Below are positions 36,301 to 49,615 of a stretch of 64,000 nucleotides of DNA, in pieces. Within the stretch, counting starts at the first letter, position 1. Every line of letters begins with the position of its first letter. The notes beneath the pieces are model-generated. The model did not search any database. It was not told where the DNA came from and worked only from the letters and a program-made list of their open reading frames with translations. The stretch is from Dioscorea cayenensis subsp. rotundata. Its lineage: Eukaryota > Streptophyta > Magnoliopsida > Dioscoreales > Dioscoreaceae. A program made the position numbers and the translations under genes. The stretch lies in NCBI RefSeq assembly GCF_009730915.1, contig NC_052489.1:24793916-24857915 (forward strand), in the 5' to 3' direction.

Positions 36301-38406
36301 TCTAAACATTTTCTTTTCAGAAAATGCATAGGTAAACCTTCGCTTGTAGAAGATAAACTATTTCAAGTTTTTGGATCTTCTCAATTTTCTTACTTAGAAA
36401 TTATAGAAGTTATTAAATATAAACTAATAAAGTTGTATTTATGATTATTATTCTTAAGCAATTGATCTTGTATAATTTGCTAAACGGATAGCTTTGATGT
36501 CCCAATTTTCTTGCAGGGCTTTAGGGAAAGATTGCTGGTTGATCCTAAATTTCTGAATAGGTTGGCAATAGAAGAAGCTATATCAATAACAACCACCTTG
36601 TTAGCCCAGTATGAACGGCGTAAAGGGCGTTTTTTTGATGAAATTGACTATGTTATAACGGATACCATCAGAGGGACAGTTGTTGATTTCTTTACTGTTT
36701 GGCTTCCCGCCCCAACCCTGTCTTTTCTCACCTATGCTAATGACAACCCCACTTCTGAGAACTTTGAATTATTTAAGGGTCTTCTGGGATCCTTTCCAGA
36801 CAATGCTTTCCAAAAGAGTATCATTGGGAAGGACTGGGATTTGAGTCAGCGGTTTGCAGCAGTGATTCTTGGTGGCCTTAAACTTGCTGGGGTTGGTTTT
36901 GTTTCTGGTATTGGGGCCGGAATTACTACAGATGTATTATATTCTATTCGCCGACTTCTGAATCCTACATCTACTGCTGATGGAGGGCGGAAAAGAGCTC
37001 CCATAGTCAAGTCAGCAGTTATCTACAGCTGTTTTCTTGGGACGTCCGCAAATCTGCGCTATCAGGTGCTCTGACTTCCCATGAACACACATCATATACC
37101 CTGCACATTCGTAGGATGTTCACTGCATATGTCTATCATGTCCAACATGATGATATTTTTATTATCTTTTCAAATTTAGTGCACATCTACTTTCTTGCGT
37201 ATGATTTGACATTATTCATTAAGAGACTTGAAGAGTTGCTGATGATCTAAGACCTATCAACTTGTTCAACCATATGGCATCTTAGCTTGCTTGTATCAAA
37301 TGGGTTATGAACTATAAGGTGAATCTCTTTTCATGCTGGAAACCATTTGTGCTTCTCCTTTTCTCTGTGAGGTGATACTTTTTTTAGTAAGACTTTGTGT
37401 GAATTTAAAAGTCAGTAAAATTAATACTACGTAACTATGGATAATTGGTCTTATTCTTGTGGAAAATCATTTACCTCTTTTGGTTTTTAACAGTTGCCTA
37501 TTTGTGGTGCAGATTATTGCCGGTTTAGTGGAGCACCGATTGTCTGATAATTTGTTGTCCTTTCCCAATGGAGCTTTGCTTGTGAATATGTTGTCTTTTG
37601 TTGTTCGCACTATCAATTCTTACTGGGGAACCCAGGTTGGTTTTGTTCTAGCCATTTCTAATATAATCATCTTACTTTTCTTTGGATAAGTAGGACACTT
37701 TATTAGTGATAAAAGATTGGTTGTCCAAAACTTTTTTGTTTTCTTCTATAATCATATTCTAAAGTAGAGATGCGGCATTTAACCCTAGTTACTCCCAGCT
37801 CTAGAGAATTAATTCTCAATATTGTCAATCAAATAAGATAGGAAGACAGAGGTAAAGAAGTATGTCAAAAACTGCCAGTAATTCACTATTATTGATGTGA
37901 TACTAACTCCAGACTCTTTTTTTGGATCTTAACCTTGACACGTGTCCAGAATCACAATAGAAAAAATATAATAACATCACATGGGACACGTGTCAGAATA
38001 TGATAAACTAGAACCAGAGAATACCTTGGTTCCAGAACCAGGGGAGATGAACTCATGATCAGATAGGTAGCGCCCTCATGCTCAAACTTCTCTATGATCA
38101 GGCTTTGTTTCATTGAATCAAACTTGTGTTAGCAAACTTTCTGCAATCATGTATGTGCATATAAGTATAGAAATAAATCTCCATATACTTGAATATTGTA
38201 TATGAACACTGAATACTCTTCTTGCATTGTTGCAGCAATGGGTTGATCTGGCCCGGTTTACAGGATTACAACAGCGAAAAGTAGAGTCAGTTTGTGATCA
38301 AATTTCTGATCCTCCTAACACACCTCTCCTGAACTGCCCAGGCCCTTCTGCCAAAGCAGAAAATGCGGAAGATGGCAGTAATGAGCCAGATGGTACTCCT
38401 ACTTAG
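33375..38406 (+). CDS. RER5/6: RETICULATA-related protein (ChaN-like + DUF3411), plastid
   Basis: Seven exons keep frame: 33,375-34,024, 34,210-34,339, 35,013-35,543, 36,144-36,251, 36,517-37,065, 37,513-37,635 and 38,236-38,406. They total 2,262 nt and 753 residues. The ATG at 33,375 is the first in frame. The N-terminus is Ser/Arg-rich with few acids, then [16 protein letters not shown], fitting a chloroplast transit peptide. Residues ~150-370 are a ChaN-like (DUF399) domain ([21 protein letters not shown]). Residues ~470-700 are the DUF3411 RETICULATA domain with hydrophobic, Gly-rich membrane stretches ([20 protein letters not shown]). This fusion is characteristic of Arabidopsis RER5/RER6, related to RETICULATA, which affects leaf reticulation and mesophyll development from the plastid envelope. 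Exon 1 is GC-rich. All borders are GT-AG and no lesion is visible. Confidence 0.9.
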
Positions 38407-38942
38407 TTGGAAAATAAGCCCAAAACCATTCCACGCCTTCAAACTAGTGATAACAGTCAAAAGAAGGCATTGTCCCTGCTGCCATATGTAATGTTGTAAA
38501 TGATCTTCAGTCATGCACAAGCATTTCCTCTTATCATCCAAAAAAATACATACAATTTTCTTAGTTCTCTCCAATTTGAGAGAAGATTAATTTTTCCAAA
38601 GCGAGATTTAAATTATTTAATGACACAAGTTTTGATTCACTTTTGATGTACGTTACATTTTCCGCATCACATGTTAGGGGGTGCGCCATGGCACTTGGAA
38701 ATCTGGCTCTGTGGTTACTGACTCTGTCGTCACTGCCATCACCAAGGTACATGTATATACACACACATCTATATATCACCACTTTAACAGTCATGTCCTA
38801 ACTTCTCTTCAACTCATTAACTCAATAACTCATTCTCTCCCACATGATTTATCAAACAAAAATTATTATATTAAATTTTTTTTTATTAAAGATCTAAATT
38901 TAATAATTATGCGTATAAATATATTTCTAATTCATTATTTCA

Positions 38943-39045
38943 TTTTATAAATGGTATAATTTAAAATGTAATATAAATATATGTAAAAAGATTTTTTATA
39001 AATGGTATAATTTAAAATGTAATATAAATATATGTAAAAAGATTT
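38943..39045. repeat. 51-bp perfect-looking tandem duplication
   Basis: Two adjacent copies contain ATAAATGGTATAATTTAAAA and TGTAATATAAATATATGTAA, with a period of 51 bp. They lie in intron 1 of the aldo-keto reductase locus. Confidence 0.9.
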
Positions 39046-39047
39046 TG

Positions 39048-39078
<31 letters not shown>

Positions 39079-39988
39079 GAGTAGGGAGTGGTCTTCTATT
39101 TATTTATTTATTCTGAATATTCAAAGACACTATTTATTTTATTTTTTTTTTTTTGGGGAGGAATTCACAATACCGCTTCTTATTTTAACTCGTCTATTAA
39201 AATTTTCAGATTTTGTAATGAATAGTTGCATGATGATTTGGCCAGTTCCATCCACGGCCTAAGTTCAATCATTCGGCGGGATTCTTGTTCTTTCTTCTTT
39301 TTTTTTGGATTTTTGGGGAGAAATAGAGGGATCAATGTTTATGGAAGTCTTTGAGCCAATAAATTATTACAATAAATAGTAAATTGAATTCAAGGGTATA
39401 TATATATATATAACACAAGAATCAAAATTTTACAAGGGGTGTATACATGGAAAGGATAAATTTCATGAGGTCACACTCATGATTTCAAGATTTAGGAGAA
39501 GCACATAAATACTTTTAGGGAAAATAACCCCCCACACACACACACACACAGAGCCAAATATTTGTTTAATTATTAAACATGAGATTGAATTTGTCTCATT
39601 TTACTGCCATCATCATCCCAATCTTGACAATGAGAGTTGATAATCGAACATATGATGATGTCTGATTTTGCACGCTTGCAGGAGGGATATAGACATGTTG
39701 ATACCGCAGCGCAATATGGAATCCAAGAAGAGGTGACCCATGAAAATATTGGCTAGGATTTGCATGGTTTATTATGTGATCATTTCTTGATTTATATGTA
39801 TTTGTGATGTTGTTGTATGAATTTCTGGATTGCAGGTAGGGAAAGGGCTGCAAGCTGCTCTGCAATCAGGCATAGAGAGGAAGGACCTCTTCATCACATC
39901 AAAGCTATGATGTTTATTATGTATATAATTAGTGACATATAATAAAATTCTTTATATGTTTAGTATCCTTGTGATTGATTCAATTTAG

Positions 39989-40102
<114 letters not shown>

Positions 40103-40300
40103 TGAAGTGATAAACTTCTTGTTCTTCTCCATATATATATATATATATATATATTCATATATTTCTTGTTCATGTTTATGATATAAGTACTCTTAGGATG
40201 ATGACCTTTTTATCATTGAAAGCTCAATGATCTTTGATGATGGTAGTAGAACAAGGTTCTTAGCTGAATTGTCTAATTTAAAACTTTTATTGTTATATAG

Positions 40301-40705
<405 letters not shown>

Positions 40706-40730
40706 TAATGGTCATTCTTCTACATTTAAA

Positions 40731-40884
40731 TATCCCAAAGTTTTAGATTATTATCAAATGTCTCCAGTTATGAAGTAATGCAGGCTAATTCACCACTTGG
40801 ATCATCTCCCAAAATTTTAGATTCTTACCAAATGCCTCCAGTTATGATCAGTCTAGTAATGCAGGCTTATTCACCACTAGGATC
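40731..40884 (+). repeat. 81-bp tandem duplication spanning a splice acceptor
   Basis: Copy 1 (about 40,731-40,804) and copy 2 (about 40,805-40,884) each contain the end of an intron, TAATGCAG, and the first codons of the next exon. Copy 2 reads AYSPLG, the family sequence. Copy 1 reads ANSPLG. The two acceptors (exon starts 40,784 and 40,865) are 81 bp apart and the intervening frame is open, so use of the first would add 27 residues. Confidence 0.8.
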
Positions 40885-41359
40885 TGTTGGGGTTGGACCA
40901 ACCCAGCTTGGGTCCCTTCTCATGTGTGGGTCACATGGGTAAGTAACTTAACTCACTTACCTTCCACATATATATAAAATGAAGAAAAATAAATTTGATA
41001 TAATAAAAAAAAGAAGGAAGAAAGAAAATGAGAGTTTTTTGAGAGGTGGGTGGTTTTTCTCAATCCTCTTGCTCAAGCAAAGGTGTGACCTAGTAGTTTG
41101 GCTTCCATTGATGCTCCTTTGTTAACCTCTTCTTTATTTTCCCTTATATTCCATCTTTCATGATGATGTAATGTGTAAACTAAGAGTGTGTTACTCTTAA
41201 TGGTGTATGTGATTCTCTAGTGTATAAGAGAAGCTTGTAATCCCATTATTGTTGTTATAGTGGAAGATTGTAGGACATTGTGTCCGGGTGGTTTTTCCCC
41301 TCGTCTTGAGGGGTTTTCACAAAGGAAGTAATCGAGATACACAGTGTGTCCCGACAAGA
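40885..41359 (+). mobile_element. Solo-LTR-like insertion in aldo-keto reductase exon
   Basis: The 475-bp insert begins TGTTGGGGTTGGACC and is flanked by GGATC at 40,880-40,884 and 41,360-41,364, a 5-bp target duplication. Removing the insert and one GGATC restores the exon in frame (AYSPLGSSSDDRDLMHD). The insert has a TATA-like ATATATATAAAATG at about 40,966 and a U5-like tail (GTTTTTCCCCTCGTCTTGAG). No internal region is present, so it is best explained as a solo LTR. The 3' terminus reads CCCGACAAGA, so the usual terminal CA is followed by three extra bases before the duplication. Confidence 0.7.
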
Positions 41360-41494
41360 GGATCATCAAGCGACGATCGAGATCTCATGCATGACGCTGC
41401 AGTTAATAAGGTAATTGATTCTCAGTAACCCACAGAGATTGTAGCCATATATACCAAGTGGAAATAAGTACTAGTTTGGTGTATTATTAATTAA

Positions 41495-42275
<781 letters not shown>

Positions 42276-42276
42276 G

Positions 42277-42288
42277 TGGTATCAGAGA
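42277..42288 (+). other. Primer-binding site (initiator Met-tRNA)
   Basis: TGGTATCAGAGA, one base after the 5' LTR, is complementary to the 3' end of plant initiator methionine tRNA. Confidence 0.9.
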
Positions 42289-42296
42289 CTGTCCGA

Positions 42297-45200
42297 ATGT
42301 CTAGCTCTTCATCTGCAAGGGATGCTAATGTCCCATTCTTCAAAGGAGAAAACTATAACCTCTGGAGCTTGATGATGAAGACGATGTTCAGGTCCAAGGA
42401 TTTGTGGACACTAGTGGAGAAGGGGTTCAGCGAAGAAGGTGATGGAGCTAGATTGAATGAATGTATTAAAAAGGATGCAAAGGCCTTGTATCTCATTCAA
42501 CAAGCTCTAGACACCAGAATTCTAGTGAGAATTTCAGAAGCCAAAACAGCAAAGCAAGCTTGGGAAATCATCAAAACAGAATTCCAAGGAAATACAACTA
42601 ATCAAAATGTTCAAATTCATTCTCTTCATCGGGAATTTGATGCAGCTAAGATGAACTCCCACAGAAGACAGTTGTGTCCAAACTTTTGAGAGGTCTCACA
42701 TCAAGGTTCTCTCAGGTGGTTCACTCTATCATATCCGCGAAGGACCTCAGCACTCTCACAGTAGAAGAACTCAGTGGCCTACTGAAGAACCAAGAGTCCA
42801 TATTAAATATTGAAGAAGAACAACATCAGGAAAGAGAAAAGCTCTTCACATTGGAAGAGATTATGCTCAAGCTGGAGGAAGAGGACGAGGTCGTCAGTTC
42901 AACAGAGGAAGAGGAAGAGGGCACGACAGAAGCATTGATGCTGGTCGCACAGAGGCTAGTCGCTCAGGAGAAGGTAGCAAGACATACAAAGGGGTTCAAT
43001 GCTTTGTGTGCAAGAAATTTGGGCATACGAAAGCCCAGTGTTGGTACAGAAACAGAGAGGCCAACGTTGTGAAAGAAGTGAAGGAGAAAGAAAAAGAAAA
43101 AGAGGAAACAGAAGTTGCGTTTATGGCCATCAGTGAAGAAACAGAGAAAACAGGGGGAGTCTGGCTCATTGATAGTGGTTGCTCTAACCACATGACCGGA
43201 GATGTGAACCTGTTTCAAAGTCTTGAAGCAGTTCCAAGTCGATCGATTACAGTGGGAGACAGGAATACTCTCAAAGTCGAAGGAATTGGGAGTGTGACTC
43301 TCTGTTCAAGCAGAGGAAGAATAACAACCCTGAATGATGTGCAATTCGTTCCCAACCTTGCTCACAATCTACTAAGCGTTGGACAGATGATGGATTCTGG
43401 GTATGATGTTGTGTTCACCGGAGGAGTGTGCAACATCAAGAATGCCGAATCCAAAGCTCGAATTGCACAGGTATGCATGACATCCCACAATCTTTTCCCT
43501 TTGGAAGCAGATGATGTCGGATCTGCTTATTTGGCACAAAATGGAGAGGTCTCTGACCTCTGGCATAGAAGATATGGTCATATAAATGTGAAGAAGCTGA
43601 AGTAATTGATGGGGCAACAGTTGGTGTCAGGGTTACCAAACATCAGCAATGTACAACCCTGTGAAGCTTGCTCTCAAGGAAAGCAAACTCAGACGAAGTT
43701 TCCCAAAGGAGTGGCAAAGCAAGCAGCAGCTCCATTGGAACTAATTCATGCTGACCTCGTCGGACCGATCAAGACTCCATCCATAGGAGGTAATGTCTAT
43801 TTCCTCTTATTGACTGATGATTACTCAAGACACAGTTGGGTGTTCTTTATACAGAGAAAGCTAGAAGCTTTTGAAAAATTCAGAGAGTTCAAAGTGTTGG
43901 TGGAGAAGCAACTGTCTCTCCCAGTGAAGATATTGCGCACTGACCGTGGGGGAGAGTTCACCTCCTCTGAATTTGAAACTTATTGCACAGATGCTGGTAT
44001 TCTTCATCAACTCTCTGTTCCTCGGACACCTCAGCAGAACGGAGTGGCCGAGCGGAAGAACCGGACTGTAACTGAGATGGCACGCACCCTGTTAAAGCAA
44101 ATGTCAGTACCACCGGAATACTTGGCCGAAGCCGTCGCCACCGCCGTCTACATTCTCAACCGGTCTCCCACCTCGGCTATGAAGCACCAAACGCCCTTGG
44201 AAGCCTTGACCGGAGAGAAACGGAGTGTGGATCACTTCCGAGTCTTCGGCTGCTTGGCATTCATACTCGTTAACCCGCAACTCAGATCCAAGTTTGACTC
44301 CAGGTCACTTGCCGGCGTCTTCATTGGCTACAGCGGAATCTCGAGAGCCTATAAGATCATCGTTCCGGATTCTAAACGTGTACACGTCAGCAGAAGCGTT
44401 CGCTTTTTCGAAGAAAAAGCATGGGATTGGATGAACCGTGCTGACTCAGCCACATCAAACTATGAGCCTGCACGTGAGGAAAACGTGACTTCGAAGACTA
44501 AAACTCATGCGCAATCCAAATACTGAAGATCTCGTCGGAGAAGACGGTGGCGCGCCGACAAGGTATCGAAATCTCTCCGAAATTTATCATTCCTACTCTT
44601 TTGCTCTCACAGTTGGAGACCCCATCACTTACGAAGACGCAACAAAGGATAAAAACTGGATTACAACCATGAATGAAGAAGTTAAGGCAATAAACAGAAA
44701 CAAAACATGGAGCTTAACCACACTACCAAAGGGGAAGAAAACAATTGGTTTGAAGTGGATCTTCAAGTCGAAATTCAATTCCGATGGAACACTGTTAAAG
44801 AGAAAAGCTCGCATTGTAGCAAAAGGCTACTCTCAGCAAGAGGGCATTGACTTTGAAGAAATTTTCTCCCCAGTTGCTCGCATGGAGACAGTGAGGATCT
44901 TTCTGTCCATTGGTGCTCAACGAGAATGGACAATATATCAACTTGACGTTAAATCGGCCTTTCTTAATGGAGAGCTCAAGGAAGAGGTTTTTGTCTCACA
45001 ACCGGAGGGGTTTATAGTAAAAGGAAGAAAGGCCTGTGTGTATCGACTTCACAAAGCTCTATATGGCCTCCGTCAAGCTCCTCGAGCATGGTATAGCCAC
45101 ATCGACACCTATTTCACTCATTTGGGTTTCATTCGCAGTCCAAATGAACCGACTGTGTATTGTAAGAAGGGAGGAGATCACAACGTTCTACTACTCTGTT

Positions 45201-46130
45201 TGTACGTTGATGATATTCTATATATGGGTTCCTCTGAGATGCAGCTGAGGGGATTCAAAAACTCCATGATGAATACCTTCGAGATGTCTGATCTCGGACC
45301 AATGAGATATTTTCTTGGTCTTGAAATTGCACAGAAGAAAGGATCAATCTTTGTATCCCAACACAAATTCGCTATTGATCTACTTCGCAAAGCTGGGATG
45401 GAGAATTGTAAATCAATTGATACGCCTATAAATGCAAATGAAAAACTCTCTCTGTCTGATAGTTCAGGAGAAACAGATCCGGTGAGATATCGAAGGTTAG
45501 TTGGGGGGCTGCTAAATTTATCTCATACTCGACCGGACATAGCTCATGCTGTTTCTTTGTCATCTCGGTTCATGCAAAACCCGAGCATGCATCATTTGGG
45601 AGCTTTGAAGAGAATCCTACACTATATCAGTGGAACAATTAATTTTGGGATTCATTATAACAGAGGTAAAAACTTTAAACTATTTGGTTATTCTGACAGT
45701 GATTGGAGCGGTTCTCAGGATGACCGGAAGAGCACTACGGGATGGGTTTTCTCACTTGGTTCAGGTGCTATAGCCTGGTGCTCCAAGAAACAGGCCATCA
45801 CTGCCCTGTCTAGCACTGAAGCAGAGTATATTTCTCTGACTGCTGCTGCCTGTGAAGCTGTTTGGTTGCGACGTTTGCTGGGAGATTTGAATGAAGGACA
45901 GTGTGGCTCCACTGTCATCTAGTGTGATAATCGGTCTGCACTCTGTATTGCCAAAAACCCTGTTCACCATGGCCGTACAAAGCATATTGACACTCGCTTT
46001 CACTTCATCCGGGATCTTATAAGAGATGAAGCAATTGATGTTAAACACTGCAAGACTGAAGTGCAGCTTGCCAATACGTTTACTAAAGCGCTGCCAAGAT
46101 GCAAGTTTGAAGCTCAGAGACATGAGCTGG
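42297..46130 (+). pseudogene. copia gag-pol, multiply interrupted
   Basis: Gag begins at ATG 42,297 (FFKGENYNLWSLMM). Near 42,660 an internal deletion removes part of Gag and shifts frame, and a second shift lies near 42,840. The zinc knuckle CFVCKKFGHTKAQC is at 42,997-43,038, and the protease WLIDSGCSNHMTG follows. A TAA at 43,603-43,605 interrupts the pre-integrase H-H-C-C finger. Integrase has HADLVGPI, RTDRGGEF and GVAERKNRT (the D,D,E residues). A frame shift near 44,500 separates integrase from reverse transcriptase (LYVDDILY at about 45,199). RNase H starts with YSDSDW and STEAEY and is cut by a TAG at 45,920-45,922, after which CDNRSA and HIDTRFHFIRD continue in frame to about 46,130. 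The enzymes are otherwise well conserved. Confidence 0.9.
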
Positions 46131-46151
46131 GAATTAAAGACTTCTCTGATC

Positions 46152-46161
46152 AAGGGGAGGA
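46152..46161 (+). other. Polypurine tract
   Basis: AAGGGGAGGA directly abuts the start of the 3' LTR, the normal site of plus-strand priming. Confidence 0.85.
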
Positions 46162-46606
46162 TGTTAAGGGTGTTTGATCAGACATATCACTGGAGCCATT
46201 GCTGGTTGCTCCCCAGGTCCCTGCACATGCCTCCAGCCTCCAGCTCACTCTCCACCACCGCCGAAGACTGTTGAACTTAGCATTGAATTGGGATTCACAT
46301 CATCCCAGAATTATCTTAATGTTGTGTTTCATTTAGAATTTACTTTCATTGTATGTTTGTATTTTATATTTCGATTGTTGTGGTTGTATGAACTATGTTG
46401 CTTCTCTGGCACGCACATAAGTTGTTTGTTTAAATGCTTGAATGAATTAATGAAGTGAATGCAAGGAATTTCAGTGCATCTCAGTTATCTATTCCTATAC
46501 ACATCTCTTCCTTTCATTTTGTTCTTGTATTAAGAGTTCAATTTCCCTGTGAATCTGAGTGTTCTTGTGAGACCATTTGTACATCTCTTCTCTCCCGATC
46601 CTAACA
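46162..46606 (+). repeat. 3' LTR of copia element (445 bp)
   Basis: Near-identical to the 5' LTR but without the 41-bp host-derived filler: here the junction reads GCCATTGCTGGTTGCTCCCC. It ends CCTAACA before the AGAGC target duplication. Confidence 0.95.
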
Positions 46607-46673
46607 AGAGCATGGACCTTTCAGGTGTGTGGCTGATATCTGGGACAATGAGGATTATAGCTTGAATGCATAA

Positions 46674-49615
46674 CTATGAAGAGTTATATCTTAATGAATA
46701 AAATGAATGAGTTTAGATGAACTGTGTTCGATTATGAAGTTTTAATAAAAGATGTTTCTTTTAATACGCACAGTTTCATTTTAATAATAGAGTGAGTTCT
46801 ATTTGCTAAAAAAAAATGTTACATTAAAATAAATAAAGAGAGCAAACAAAATTAGCACTGTAATGGCCAGTAAGTTATTGTAATAAATCCGCAAATGTAT
46901 ACAACATCTCTGCTCTTTGACATACATAATACAGTAACGTGTATGATTGTTTTATTTTTAACAATTGCCAAAACTTAAAACCTATTGACGCAAGAGTGGA
47001 AAAAGGTACCTTGTGATCTTGCTTAGGTCTACAAAACTTTGTCTTGAAAATTTCAAGAGGTATGTATACAATAGCTATCAATTCTACCCAAAAGAATCAA
47101 TGAGAAAGAGCTCATCCAACTTTGGCTTCAGCTGGTCCTCTCCTTGACAATGTTGTGAGGAAGAAGAGGTTTATCAAGAACACAATTATGGGCCAAAACC
47201 AAAATTGGCAATCAAATATTAACAAATTGAATTAATCTTGACGTCTTGTTAGATGAATCTGAAATAGAATGGGTAGGCAAGCTTGCATGCTGATGAAGAG
47301 CACAGGGTAGTGAAAATGTTCTTGTGCATGGATTGGCACTTGTTGATTTGCTGATGCCCTGTGAGACAGTTTATTGATTGTCAGAGAACTTCTGAAAACT
47401 GTGATTATATTTGACAATAAAAGCATAAGAATATCAAATTGTCTGATACTGGTAAAGCATCTGATTGAGTGCATTAAAAAGACAATGAAACCTCTTTTAA
47501 GGAAATGTACTAAGATTAAGAAGAAGAAGAAGATGATGATAATGATTTAGAGTCTATAAAGCAAATATACTTGAGAAATGATATCAAGGGGCTGTTTGGA
47601 GTCAAGCATAATGTATTCATGAGATGACCAGTCAATTTGCCGTAACCTAAACTAACATTGACTTGTGACTATATGAGATGCACAGCTTAAACAATCCTCT
47701 AGACACAGGACCCAACAGTGTCTTGTGACAAGATGAGATGCGAGGGTTATATCATCCTCCGGATACATGAGCCTTGATTTTTACAAAAAAACTATCATGC
47801 TTGGAGTTTGTTATTAGCTTATCCCCACAAAATCAGAATCACGGATATGTGAATCACAGACCATGTTTGGACAATCTCAAGCCAAAAGTAATTTCTTTCG
47901 CATGGGTTATGCAAGAACAAGACATCCATCGATTCTTGATTGCATTCATGATAACAAGTTAAGATTGGCACAACAATAGGATATCAAATGTGCCCCGTGT
48001 ATGAACTTATTATACGATGAGAAAGCAGATGCCTCCACAGAAACTAATGAAATTACCCATTTTAAAGGCCACAATAACAAGTCAAAACAGATTAAGGAGG
48101 AAAGAAATTGATTATTATAGAAAATTAATATATTGATAAACTTATACTGAGCAACTATGTACCTTGCCTAGAACACATTTCATTCAATCAGAGAGCACCT
48201 ATCGAGAATGGATGCACAAGAAAAGAACTCTAATTTTGAGGACTCCCAACACATTTGAGCTTTTAAACATCTGCAACGGATGTTCAAATTTGTGTGATCG
48301 CGGAAAAATATAATCCGCAAACTTCTACATACAAGTGAGATGGACTCAAATATGAACGTTACTATACGCTAGAGCACCACTTGAGTAATTCTTGGATATA
48401 AACATTATAAACCTCCTAGCATCAAATGTTAAAAAATTACACAAGGTCAGCCTAGAAATAAAATCTCAATCTCATGCACAACATTCAGCCCATTACGTGA
48501 TAGACTAAAAGTGTATGTGAGGTAAATGAAACCTGTATACTTAATATTTGAAATTTGGTGGTGAGATATTACACAATACGGATCCTACTTAAGAAGCAAT
48601 AAAAAATACAATTTCCTTGCGCTAAAAAATTTTGGGATGGTCAAATCCTACAGCATATAATAGAGACAAACAATTACGTATATTTCTAATGGCACTCTAA
48701 ATTTACAAACACAAGTTGCAGCAGCAATATTATAACTTAGTCGAAGATAATATTACAGGATCATATATGAGTATATGACTTCTTCCCCAGGCTAAGACTT
48801 TTACTATTTAATGCTCCAAAACCACACACAATAGTGAGAGCCCTGGGCAACTGCTAGTAGTCTGCCTGCATTATTCTAAGTTTATGTAAACTTGTCAACG
48901 GCAATGTTCAAATCCTGAAAACTAATGTTATCTACTTCCAAGATTTGAACATTCAGCTGTTAAAGAAGAGTTCCTAAAGGGAAAGTTAACTGTACTACTA
49001 TGACACTCTGATAACCTAATGTCCAGATCTCAAAAATCAGTTCTCCATGTTAAAGTAACCGCAATTAGAGCATAATAAAAACGCCAAATAGAGATGACCA
49101 AGGAAAATCAGACTTACAGACAGGTGGATATACTCCAAGAGCATGTGTAGAAAGAAATGCATGGCATAAGGTAATAGTCTTCAATTTTTGCCGACTAAAC
49201 TGCCTGCACTAGTTTTAGACATTAATTAGTGAAACTGTTCTCATCTAGTATTATGGGATTTGGTCAACCAAAAACATGCAACAAAAGGGAAAAAAGAACC
49301 TGATATATGAGAACAGCAGGTTTCCAAAGTTGAAGCCATTATTGTGTTATTCTTTGTCATTCTTTCTGAACAACCTGCAAAAAGAACAGTTCAAGAGGCA
49401 TATCAAGAAAAGAATTGTATTATGAATGCAGAATAACATGCAGAACAACAGAGAGATATATAATGTTGTTTCACATTTAGATGTGAAGCAAGTAAAAATT
49501 GCAAAGAAGGCTTCGAACCTGATAGAATTTTGTCCTTGATCATAGATGAGTTAAAACCATCAAATAAGATCAAAGATGCTGAATTCTCCATGCTGCCAGG
49601 GTACTTTTTGGTTCA
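46674..49615. other. Intergenic DNA between converging loci
   Basis: It begins with the 3' UTR of the disrupted aldo-keto reductase (AATAAA at 46,698) and ends with the 3' UTR of the PPR gene. Between them are short frames only, a GAAGAAGAAG/GATGATG stretch near 47,521, and no recognisable transposon ends. Confidence 0.5.

Noticed and set aside
42964..43639. Minus-strand frames across copia gag-pol
   Set aside because: Antisense shadows of the protease and integrase coding region.
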